Source: Pseudomonadota bacterium (GTDB lineage: Bacteria > Pseudomonadota > Gammaproteobacteria > Burkholderiales > Burkholderiaceae_C). Taken from it: a DNA stretch of 9,397 nucleotides. The notes below the pieces were generated by a model. That model searched no databases. It was not told the origin of the DNA and saw only the letters and a program-made list of their open reading frames with translations. A program made the translations under genes and the position numbers. Of this stretch, positions 1 to 5,475 are shown in pieces (the stretch's first letter is position 1; the number at the start of each line of letters is the position of its first letter). The stretch lies in assembly GCA_023394015.1 (NCBI GenBank), contig JAEXBL010000452.1, positions 1-9,397 on the forward strand, in the 5' to 3' direction.

Positions 1-48
1 GCGCTCGGCGTCGAAAGGTTGAAGAGGTTGCAAAAGTGGGCCGAGCGC
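1..48. repeat. 8-bp inverted repeat at window edge
   Basis: The bases GCGCTCGG at 1-8 are exactly complementary to CCGAGCGC at 41-48, giving an 8-bp stem with a 32-base spacer. It sits at the left edge, so the left arm may extend beyond the window. It could belong to the larger repeat that follows or be the foot of a terminator for a gene outside the window. Nothing coding is evident here. Confidence 0.35.
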
Positions 49-74
49 AGCGATGGCCCGTGCGGCTTCCCCCT

Positions 75-345
75 TCCCCTCTGGATGCGCCGAGGAGCGC
101 AGCGGGCGGGGTGAGCGAATGCACCGAAGGATGCATTCGCTTCGTGATCTGACTTGCCGCGGTTGTCTGAGCGGCGTGAGCGAAGCGATCAAAGCGAGTT
201 CCGCGGCACACCCCGCACGCGAGCACCGCAGGTTGCCCGGAGCGAAGCGCAGGGACGCAGCCAGTGGGGTCGCCTTTTTCTTTGGTTACTTTCTTTTTGG
301 CGAGACAAAAAGAAAGTAACTGCGCCGCCGGGCGCACATCCCGGC
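75..345. repeat. Composite intergenic repeat element downstream of rng
   Basis: This stretch carries a high density of repeats and no convincing gene. A perfect 10-bp stem AGCGAATGCA (114-123) pairs with 132-141 around an 8-base loop. TGCCGCGG (155-162) pairs with 201-208. GAGCGAAGCG is directly repeated at 178-187 and 240-249, and GTGAGCGAA at 111-119 and 176-184. A 14-bp stem (285-298 with 307-320) is followed at once by a 6-bp hairpin (321-336). From memory, similar intergenic blocks, with a GGTTACTTTC...GAAAGTAAC hairpin at one end, are scattered through Comamonadaceae and Xanthomonas genomes. Open frames across it, such as 53-319 and 154-432, look like chance translations of the repeat. 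Boundaries are approximate. Confidence 0.6.
285..336 (-). terminator. Twin hairpin after rng, probable transcript end
   Basis: Two adjacent hairpins lie 23-74 bases past the rng stop codon. The first on the minus strand is TGCGCC at 321-326 pairing with GGCGCA at 331-336, with a 4-base loop. The second is the perfect 14-bp stem GTTACTTTCTTTTT (285-298) pairing with 307-320 around an 8-base loop. There is no uridine run directly after the stem, so it is not a textbook intrinsic terminator. It could act as a terminator in either direction or protect the 3' end of the mRNA. The position at the end of the operon supports the call. Confidence 0.45.
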
Positions 346-358
346 CAACAGCGCATCC

Positions 359-1849
359 TCACAACAACACAATATCGTACTGATCCGGCCCGATCCCACT
401 CTCCGCCTGCAGCGACACCGGCTTGCCGATGAAATCCGACAACCCGGCCAGGTGCTGGCTTTCCTCGTCCAACAGCATCTCGATCACCGCCGGCGCCGCC
501 ACCACACGGAACTCCTTGGGGTCGAACTGCCGCGCCTCGCGCAGGATCTCGCGCAGGATGTCGTAGGCCACGGTGCGCGCGGTGCGCACGCGGCCCGAGC
601 CCTGGCACTGCGCGCACGGCTCCGACAGCAGTTGCGCCAGCGACTCGCGGGTGCGCTTGCGCGTCATCTCCACCAGGCCCAGAGCCGAAAAGCCGCCCAC
701 CTGCGTCTTCACCCGGTCGCGCGCCAGCTGCTTGCGCAACTCGGCCAGCACCGCCTGCTGATGCTCGGGCTGGGTCATGTCGATGAAGTCGAGGATGACG
801 ATGCCGCCCAGGTTGCGCAGGCGCAGCTGGCGCGCGATCGCCTGCGCCGCCTCCAGGTTGGTCTTGAACACCGTGTCGTCGAAGTTGCGCGCGCCGACGA
901 AGCCTCCGGTGTTCACGTCCACCGTGGTCAGCGCCTCGGTCTGGTCCACGATCAGGTAGCCGCCCGACTTCAGGTCGACGCGCCGGCCCAGCGCCTTGCC
1001 GATCTCCTCGTCCACCGCATACAGGTCGAAGATCGGCCGCTCGCCCTTGTAGTGCTGCAGCTGCTCGGCCGCCGCCGGCATGAACTCGCGCCCGAAGGCT
1101 CTCAACGCCTCGAACTGCTCGCTGGAGTCGATGCGGATGGCCTGCGTGTGCTCGCCCACCAGGTCGCGCAGCACGCGCTGCAGCAGGTTCAGGTCCTCGT
1201 GCAGTAGGCTGGCCGGCGGCTGGCGGCTGGCGGCGTCCTTGATGCGCGCCCATGCCTTGCGCAGGTAGGCGATGTCCTCGGTCAGTTCGGCGTCGGTGGC
1301 GTCCTCGGCATTGGTGCGCAGGATGAAGCCGCCGGTCTTGCCGCCGTCCACGCCCGCATTGGCCAGCGCCTGCACGCGCGTGCGCAGCTCCTCGCGCAAC
1401 GGGGCCGGGATCTTCTGCGACACGCCGACGTGGTCGTCCTGCGGCAGAAACACCAGCAGCCGCCCGGCGATGCTGATCTGCGTGGACAGGCGCGCGCCCT
1501 TGCTGCCGATCGGGTCCTTGATCACCTGCACCATCAGCGTCTGGCCCTCGAACACCTGGCGCTCGATGGGCTTGAGCGGTGCGCCGGTGCGGTTGGCCGG
1601 CAGGGCCTCGCCGTCGGCGGGTTTCTGCCACAGGTCGGCCACGTGCAGAAAGGCAGCGCGCTCCAGCCCGATGTCGATGAAGGCCGACTGCATGCCCGGC
1701 AGCACGCGCGCCACCTTGCCCAGGTAGATGTTGCCGACCAGGCCGCGCTCCAGCGCGCGCTCGACGTGCAGCTCCTGCACCGCGCCGCTTTCCACGATGG
1801 CCACCCGCGTTTCCTGCGGCGACCAGTTGATGAGAATTTCTTGCTGCAT
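359..1849 (-). CDS. rng: Ribonuclease G
   Basis: RNase G is a cytoplasmic single-strand endonuclease that matures the 5' end of 16S rRNA and takes part in mRNA decay. The product is 496 residues (E. coli 489). An N-terminal S1-like RNA-binding domain spans about 35-130, with VGNIYLGKVARVLPGMQSAF at 38-57. The RNase E/G catalytic core follows: D311 and N313 in DVNTGG, and D354 in ILDFIDM, keep the same 43-residue spacing as D303 and D346 of E. coli RNase E. The Zn-link pair is C412 and C415 (CAQC). It lacks the long C-terminal scaffold of RNase E, so RNase G is the better name. The start MQQEILINW is the first methionine in frame ahead of the conserved region. No clear Shine-Dalgarno is visible, and maf ends 31 bases upstream, so coupling to maf is plausible. 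A maf-rng pair is also known from E. coli. Confidence 0.97.
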   Translation of the reverse strand: MQQEILINWSPQETRVAIVESGAVQELHVERALERGLVGNIYLGKVARVLPGMQSAFIDIGLERAAFLHVADLWQKPADGEALPANRTGAPLKPIERQVFEGQTLMVQVIKDPIGSKGARLSTQISIAGRLLVFLPQDDHVGVSQKIPAPLREELRTRVQALANAGVDGGKTGGFILRTNAEDATDAELTEDIAYLRKAWARIKDAASRQPPASLLHEDLNLLQRVLRDLVGEHTQAIRIDSSEQFEALRAFGREFMPAAAEQLQHYKGERPIFDLYAVDEEIGKALGRRVDLKSGGYLIVDQTEALTTVDVNTGGFVGARNFDDTVFKTNLEAAQAIARQLRLRNLGGIVILDFIDMTQPEHQQAVLAELRKQLARDRVKTQVGGFSALGLVEMTRKRTRESLAQLLSEPCAQCQGSGRVRTARTVAYDILREILREARQFDPKEFRVVAAPAVIEMLLDEESQHLAGLSDFIGKPVSLQAESGIGPDQYDIVLL

Positions 1850-1880
1850 GTTGTGGTGCTGTACGCGCTGATCGGCTGCC

Positions 1881-2480
1881 CTACCGGATACCCACCGCGC
1901 GCAGAATCCGTGCCGTCTCGAACAGCGGCAGCCCCATGATGCCGCTGTAGCTGCCGCTGATGTGCGCCACGAAGGCCGCCGCCCGGCCCTGGATGGCGTA
2001 GGCGCCGGCCTTGCCCTGCCATTCGCCGCTGGCGATGTAGGCGGCGATGTCGTCCTCGGCCAGCGGCGCGAAGCGCACGCGCGAGGTGCTGACGGCTTCG
2101 TGCCGCGCATCGCCGGCCTGCACCGCCACCGCGGTGATGACGCGGTGCGTGCCGTCCGCCAGCTGGCGCAGCATGGCGGCGGCATCCTGCGCGTCGCGCG
2201 GCTTGGCCAGGATGCGGCGGCCCAACGCCACCGTGGTGTCGCTGCACAGCACCGGCGCGAGCGGCAGCTGGCGCTCGGCCAGGCGGCGCACGGCATCGTC
2301 CAGCTTCAGGCGCGTGACGCGCCGCACGTAGGCCGCCGGCGCCTCGCCGGCGCGCTCGGCCTCCAGCGCCTCGGCGGCGTCGGCGTCGTCGGGCAGCAGC
2401 AGGCTCAGGCGCACCCCGAGTTGCTCCAGCAACTGGCGGCGGCGCGGGCTTTGCGAAGCCAGGTAAATGAAGTCGGCCAT
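1881..2480 (-). CDS. maf: Maf-family nucleoside triphosphate pyrophosphatase (dTTP/UTP type)
   Basis: Maf proteins hydrolyse non-canonical or excess nucleoside triphosphates to monophosphates and pyrophosphate. The 199-residue protein opens with LASQSPRRRQLLEQLG (7-22), the nucleotide-binding signature. SDTTVALG (80-87) carries the expected catalytic aspartate D81, with K93 twelve residues later. GKAGAYAIQG (156-165) and SGSYSGIMGLPL (175-186) complete the fold. The AYAIQG form points to the YhdE (dTTP/UTP) subgroup rather than the YceF (m7GTP) subgroup, which has a different sequence there. This is inferred from motif recall. Length is normal. It lies 46 bases after rlmH and 31 before rng. 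The start MADFIYLASQ fits the family N-terminus; the upstream Shine-Dalgarno is weak. Confidence 0.95.
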   Translation of the reverse strand: MADFIYLASQSPRRRQLLEQLGVRLSLLLPDDADAAEALEAERAGEAPAAYVRRVTRLKLDDAVRRLAERQLPLAPVLCSDTTVALGRRILAKPRDAQDAAAMLRQLADGTHRVITAVAVQAGDARHEAVSTSRVRFAPLAEDDIAAYIASGEWQGKAGAYAIQGRAAAFVAHISGSYSGIMGLPLFETARILRAVGIR

Positions 2481-2526
2481 GCCGGCATCTTAGGGCGCGG
2501 CGCGGGTCCCGCCCACGCCGGGCCGC

Positions 2527-2997
2527 TCACTCGCGGTGGTACGGGTGCCCGGCGTTGACCGACCAGGCGCGGTAGAGCTGCTCGGCCAGCAGCACGCGCA
2601 CCATGGCGTGCGGCAGGGTCAGGTCGGACAGGCGGATGCGCTCGTCGGCGGCCTGCAGCAGCAGCGGGTCCAGCCCGTCGGGGCCGCCGATCAGCAGGGC
2701 CACGTCGCCGCCCCCCAGTTGCCACTGGCGCAGGCGTGCGGCCAGGGCCACGGTGGTCAGTGAGGTGCCGTGCTCGTCCAGCGCCACCACGCGCGCGCCC
2801 TTCGGAATGGCGGCCTCGATGCGCTGGCGCTCGGCGGCGCGCAGCTGGTGCGGCGTCTTGCCACCGGCACGCGGCTCGGCCTTGATGGCCTTGAGCTCGA
2901 CCCGCAGCTCGGGCGGAAAGCGCTTGACATAGTCGTCCCAAGCCGTCTGCGCCCAGTCGGGCACCCGCTGGCCGACGGCGATGACGTGCAGCTTCAT
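2527..2997 (-). CDS. rlmH: 23S rRNA pseudouridine-1915 N3-methyltransferase RlmH
   Basis: RlmH is a homodimeric SPOUT-fold methyltransferase that uses S-adenosylmethionine to methylate pseudouridine 1915 in helix 69 of 23S rRNA, acting on assembled 70S ribosomes. The product is 156 residues (E. coli 155). It starts [10 protein letters not shown] and has the SAM-knot loop LLIGGPDG (101-108; the family usually has GGPEG or GGPDG). It ends with the conserved tail NAGHPYHRE (148-156). The gene begins 9 bases after the rsfS stop, so the two are almost certainly co-transcribed and probably coupled, as in the rsfS-rlmH pair of many bacteria. No strong Shine-Dalgarno is seen in the 9-base gap. Confidence 0.97.
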   Translation of the reverse strand: MKLHVIAVGQRVPDWAQTAWDDYVKRFPPELRVELKAIKAEPRAGGKTPHQLRAAERQRIEAAIPKGARVVALDEHGTSLTTVALAARLRQWQLGGGDVALLIGGPDGLDPLLLQAADERIRLSDLTLPHAMVRVLLAEQLYRAWSVNAGHPYHRE

Positions 2998-3006
2998 CGC
3001 GGCCGC

Positions 3007-3651
3007 TCAAAGGCCGGGGCGCGGCGCGGTTTTGCGGGTGGTTTTCTTGGCAGCGGTCTTGGTGGCGGCCTTCACGGGTGCCTTGGCCGGCACCTTGGCC
3101 GCGGCTTTCTTGGCGGGCGATTTGGCGGCGGTCTTGGTCGGCGTCTTGGCGGATGTCTTGGCTGCCGCCTGGGTGGTCGCCTTCTTGGCCGGCGCCTTCA
3201 CGCCCGCGGCCTTCTTGCTGGCGGCAGCCGGCGCGGCCTGGGCCTTGCCAGCGGTCTTCGCGGCGCGCTTGGCAGCAGCCTTGGCCGCTGCGCTTTTCAG
3301 GCGCACGGGCTTTTCGCCCCAGATCTCTTCCAGGTTGTAGTACTGGCGGATGGCCGGCTGCATGATGTGCGCCACGGCCGCGCCGCAGTCCACGATGATC
3401 CACTCGCCGTTGTCCTCGCCCTCGGTGCGCGGCTTGGCAAAGCCGCCTTCGCGCACCTTGTCGCGCACGCTGGCGGCCAGGGCCTTGGTCTGCCGGTTGC
3501 TGCTGCCGCTGGCGACGATCACGCGCTCGAACAGCGGCGACAGGTGCTCGGTGTTGAACACGCGGATGTCCTGGGCTTTGACTTCTTCCAGGCCATCAAC
3601 GATGGCGCGCTGGAGTTTCTGGATGTCTTTCTTGGCGGCGGCTTCGCTCAT
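3007..3651 (-). CDS. rsfS: Ribosomal silencing factor RsfS with Lys/Ala-rich C-terminal tail
   Basis: RsfS (DUF143, YbeB) binds protein L14 on the 50S subunit and blocks joining to 30S when nutrients are short. Residues about 9-115 form the RsfS domain, with VASGSSNRQTKALA at 46-59, WIIVDCGAAVAHIMQ at 84-98 and the closing IRQYYNLEEIWG at 101-112. The protein is 214 residues, whereas the usual length is about 105-135. The excess is a tail from 120 to 214 of low complexity: 37 Ala, 22 Lys, 12 Thr, 8 Pro and 3 Arg, with no acidic or aromatic residue and AAK/PAKK-like units. It resembles the tails of histone-H1-like proteins and AlgP. The tail reads in frame to a normal stop. The start overlaps the nadD stop in a TGATG arrangement, so translational coupling is likely; rlmH follows after 9 bases. 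Confidence 0.95.
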   Translation of the reverse strand: MSEAAAKKDIQKLQRAIVDGLEEVKAQDIRVFNTEHLSPLFERVIVASGSSNRQTKALAASVRDKVREGGFAKPRTEGEDNGEWIIVDCGAAVAHIMQPAIRQYYNLEEIWGEKPVRLKSAAAKAAAKRAAKTAGKAQAAPAAASKKAAGVKAPAKKATTQAAAKTSAKTPTKTAAKSPAKKAAAKVPAKAPVKAATKTAAKKTTRKTAPRPGL

Positions 3652-4274
3652 CAGGCTGCAGGGTTTTGGTAGAGGTGGTGTTCGGCAATATACCCGGCGA
3701 CGGCCGCCGGAACCAGATGGCCGATGGGCAGGCCGGCGGCCACGCGGCGGCGCACCTCGGTGGCGCTGTGCGGCATGGCGGGCAGGCCGAGCAGGCGCAC
3801 GCGTTGCGCATCCACGGCCATGCCGGGCAAGGGATCATCCGCACCAAAAGGGCCGGCAGCGCCCGATGGATCATAACGGACAGCTATGGATAAAGTAGCA
3901 ATCTGCAAGATCTCGTCGGCCCGGCGCCAGGTGTGGAAGGCCGCCGCCTGGTCGGCGCCAATCTGCAGGAACAGCGTGGCGCCGGGGTATTCGGTGCGCA
4001 GTTCGCTCAGCGTGTCGATGGTGTAGGTGGGGCCGTCGCGCAACAGTTCGCGCTCGTCCACCCGCACGCGCGGCAGCTCGGCAAAGGCCAGCCGGCACAT
4101 GGCCAGGCGGTGCACGCCGGGGCTGAGCGGCCGCGTCTTGTGCCAGGCATCACCGGTGGGCACGACGTGCAGGCGGTCCAGCCGCAACTCGTCGATGGCC
4201 GCGCGCGCCAGCGCCAGGTGCGCGTCGTGCGGCGGGTCGAAGGCGCCGCCGAAGAGGCCGATGCGGGCGGTCAT
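3651..4274 (-). CDS. nadD: Nicotinate-mononucleotide adenylyltransferase
   Basis: NadD joins ATP and nicotinate mononucleotide to give deamido-NAD, the adenylylation step of NAD synthesis, in the cytoplasm. The 207-residue protein (E. coli 213) shows the nucleotidyltransferase signature GGAFDPPHDAH (9-19) with H16 and H19. GPTYTIDTL (81-89) and IGAD (105-108) follow, and HSATEVRRRV (169-178) is the C-terminal ATP-binding motif. The start MTARIGLFGG places the motif at the usual distance. No clear Shine-Dalgarno is visible. Its stop overlaps the rsfS start by one base. Residues about 125-147 (3834-3902) are unusual: 16 of 23 codons end in A or T, including TTA, ATA and CGT, whereas the first 20 codons of the gene have none. 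The block lies in a loop between conserved motifs, so the enzyme is probably functional. Confidence 0.95.
   Translation of the reverse strand: MTARIGLFGGAFDPPHDAHLALARAAIDELRLDRLHVVPTGDAWHKTRPLSPGVHRLAMCRLAFAELPRVRVDERELLRDGPTYTIDTLSELRTEYPGATLFLQIGADQAAAFHTWRRADEILQIATLSIAVRYDPSGAAGPFGADDPLPGMAVDAQRVRLLGLPAMPHSATEVRRRVAAGLPIGHLVPAAVAGYIAEHHLYQNPAA
3834..3902. repeat. Possible interspersed repeat inserted in frame in nadD
   Basis: The DNA encoding NadD residues 125-147 differs sharply from its surroundings. Positions 3861-3910 are 23 G+C of 50, in a region that is otherwise about 70% GC, and 16 of 23 codons end in A or T. Read on the minus strand, the stretch around ATAGCTGTCCG (about 3880-3890) followed by GATCCATCGGGCGCTGC resembles, from memory, a short imperfect palindromic repeat common between genes in Comamonadaceae (an ATAGCTG-GCGCTT-like core ending in GGCC and a T run). 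If so, it is a repeat domesticated inside a coding region. Resemblance to the repeat is recall only; the composition shift is directly visible. Confidence 0.4.
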
Positions 4275-4290
4275 GACAAGCAGAAACTTG

Positions 4291-4397
4291 ACCGGACGCG
4301 AAGGTCGCGAAGACGCGCGAAGAACGCGAAAGAAACAGATTTCATGGATTGCTCTTTTTCGCGCCCTGGGCGAACCCTGCCTGGCCTTCGCGTCCGG
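4291..4397. repeat. Inverted-repeat element with CGCGAAG units between hemF and nadD
   Basis: This fills most of the 130-base gap between hemF and nadD. CCGGACGCGAAGG (4292-4304) is exactly complementary to 4385-4397, a 13-bp outer stem with an 80-base interior. Inside, CGCGAAA (4325-4331) pairs with TTTCGCG (4357-4363). The left arm also holds about four near-tandem CGCGAAG-like units of 9-10 bases (4296-4332). No reading frame looks genuine. It could fold in the hemF-nadD transcript and lower nadD expression, or be a small non-autonomous repeat. Similar CGCGAAG-rich repeats are familiar to me from betaproteobacterial intergenic DNA. Confidence 0.55.
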
Positions 4398-4404
4398 GGG
4401 CTCA

Positions 4405-5325
4405 TCAAACCCACTCGCGCGGCACCAGAAAGCGTTCGCTCAACTCGGCCTCGGGCGAGCCGGGTGCCGGCTGGTGCTGGTAGGCCCAGCGCACCAGCGG
4501 CGGCATCGACAGCAGGATCGACTCGGTGCGCCCGCCTGATTGCAGGCCGAAGTGCGTGCCACGGTCCCACACCAGGTTGAACTCGACGTAGCGCCCGCGG
4601 CGATACAGCTGGTGCTCGCGCTCGCGCTCGCCCCATTCCATGCCGACGCGGCGCTGCACGATGGGCAGGTAGGCGTCCAGAAAGGCGTCGCCCACCGAGC
4701 GGATCAGCGCGAAGCCGTTGGCGTTGCCGCCTTCCGCGAAATCGTCGAAGAAGATGCCGCCGATGCCGCGCGGCTCATTGCGGTGCTTGTTGAAGAAGTA
4801 CTCGTCGCACCAGCGCTTGAAGCGCGGGTACTTGTCGTCGCCAAAGGTTTTCAGCGCATCGCGGCAGACGCGGTGAAAGTGCTGGCAGTCCTCGTCGAAG
4901 CCGTAGTAGGGCGTCAGGTCCATGCCGCCGCCGAACCAGCACACCGGCGCCTGCCCCGCGTGACCGGCGGCGATCATGCGCACGTTCATGTGCACGGTGG
5001 GCACGTAAGGATTGAGCGGATGGAACACCAGCGACACGCCCATGGCCTCGAACGGCGCGCCCGCCAGCTCGGGCCGGTGCTGCGTGGCCGAGGGCGGCAG
5101 CCTGGGCCCGCGCACGTGCGAGAAGCCCACGCCGGCGCGCTCGAACACCGCGCCGCCCTCCATGATCTTGGTGATGCCATCGCCCTGCAGCGGCTCGCCG
5201 GGCGCCTTGCGCCACGGGTCGCGCAGAAAGCGGGTCCGGCCGTCGACGGCTTCGATGGCGGTGGTGATGCGCGCCTGCAGGTCCACCAGGTAGTCGCGCA
5301 CGGCGTTAGGCTCAAAGCTCGGCAT
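4405..5325 (-). CDS. hemF: Oxygen-dependent coproporphyrinogen III oxidase
   Basis: HemF converts coproporphyrinogen III to protoporphyrinogen IX by two oxidative decarboxylations using O2, in haem synthesis. With the start chosen, the product is 306 residues (E. coli 299). Conserved blocks in order are [13 protein letters not shown] (105-117, with H112 matching the essential E. coli H106 region), [15 protein letters not shown] (129-143), [15 protein letters not shown] (181-195), and [15 protein letters not shown] then [16 protein letters not shown] (246-276). An in-frame ATG at 5424 would add 33 residues, but these only translate the upstream repeat. The start at 5325 has AAAGGG (5333-5338) seven bases upstream and begins [17 protein letters not shown], as expected. 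The gene lies 150 bases after purD and 130 before nadD. Dependence on O2 implies aerobic haem synthesis. Confidence 0.96.
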   Translation of the reverse strand: MPSFEPNAVRDYLVDLQARITTAIEAVDGRTRFLRDPWRKAPGEPLQGDGITKIMEGGAVFERAGVGFSHVRGPRLPPSATQHRPELAGAPFEAMGVSLVFHPLNPYVPTVHMNVRMIAAGHAGQAPVCWFGGGMDLTPYYGFDEDCQHFHRVCRDALKTFGDDKYPRFKRWCDEYFFNKHRNEPRGIGGIFFDDFAEGGNANGFALIRSVGDAFLDAYLPIVQRRVGMEWGEREREHQLYRRGRYVEFNLVWDRGTHFGLQSGGRTESILLSMPPLVRWAYQHQPAPGSPEAELSERFLVPREWV

Positions 5326-5332
5326 CTGCAAA

Positions 5333-5338
5333 CCCTTT
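5333..5338 (-). promoter_or_regulatory. Shine-Dalgarno that decides the hemF start
   Basis: On the minus strand AAAGGG is followed by seven bases and then ATG at 5325. It is one of the better ribosome binding sites in the window. It favours the 306-residue HemF over the 339-residue reading that starts at 5424. It lies at the hemF-proximal edge of the purD-hemF repeat region, so the repeat may have supplied it. Confidence 0.65.
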
Positions 5339-5340
5339 CG

Positions 5341-5475
5341 TGACAAAGGCCGCGCAGCAGGCCTTTTCCAATGGCTGCGGAGCAAGCCATCCGGGAACGC
5401 CGTGGCCGGGGTCTCCCCGGCCACTGGCGTTGTCCCCCTCAGGGGGAAGGCGCCGCAGGCGACTCAGGGGGAGCG
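5341..5475. repeat. Hairpin-rich repeat element between purD and hemF
   Basis: The 150-base gap between purD and hemF is almost entirely palindromic. AAAGGCC (5345-5351) pairs with 5360-5366. ATGGCT (5371-5376) pairs with AGCCAT (5385-5390). GTGGCCGGGG (5402-5411) pairs perfectly with 5415-5424 around a 3-base loop. CCCCCT (5434-5439) pairs with AGGGGG (5441-5446). CTCAGGGGGA occurs twice, at 5438-5447 and 5463-5472, so the C-run can pair with either copy. From memory, very similar blocks (CCCCCTCAGGGGG, and a GAAAGGGTTTGCAG-like end) occur upstream of many Comamonadaceae genes. It probably acts in the transcript as a partial terminator or stabiliser after purD. Confidence 0.6.
5402..5424 (-). 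terminator. Strong GC hairpin after purD
   Basis: A perfect 10-bp GC-rich stem (5402-5411 with 5415-5424) and a 3-base loop lie about 50 bases after the purD stop. No uridine run follows on either strand, so full intrinsic termination is unlikely. Partial termination, or protection of the purD message from exonucleases, is possible. It is part of the larger purD-hemF repeat. Confidence 0.3.

Noticed and set aside
53..432. Two overlapping plus-strand frames of 88 and 92 residues (53-319, 154-432).
   Set aside because: They translate the structured intergenic repeat, have Arg/Ser/Ala-rich composition and no domain, and the second runs into the rng 3' end antisense. They look like typical spurious hypothetical proteins.
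189..1631. A 480-residue minus-strand frame overlapping rng.
   Set aside because: It is the shifted frame of rng: low complexity, Arg/Gly/Ala rich and without motifs. The rng frame carries the catalytic and zinc residues.
1850..2296. A possible N-terminal extension fusing out-of-frame maf sequence to RNase G (start at 2296).
   Set aside because: The frame is simply open through maf. The extra 149 residues do not resemble any protein, and the conserved RNase G N-terminus begins at 1849.
5326..5424. A 33-residue N-terminal extension of HemF from an ATG at 5424.
   Set aside because: It translates the hairpin repeat, has no good upstream ribosome site, and the conserved HemF start at 5325 has AAAGGG at the right distance.
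5341..5475. A purine riboswitch or other ligand-sensing leader in the purD-hemF gap.
   Set aside because: It lies after purD, not before it, and the stems resemble interspersed repeat DNA rather than any aptamer I know. Alternative pairing alone is not evidence of a switch.
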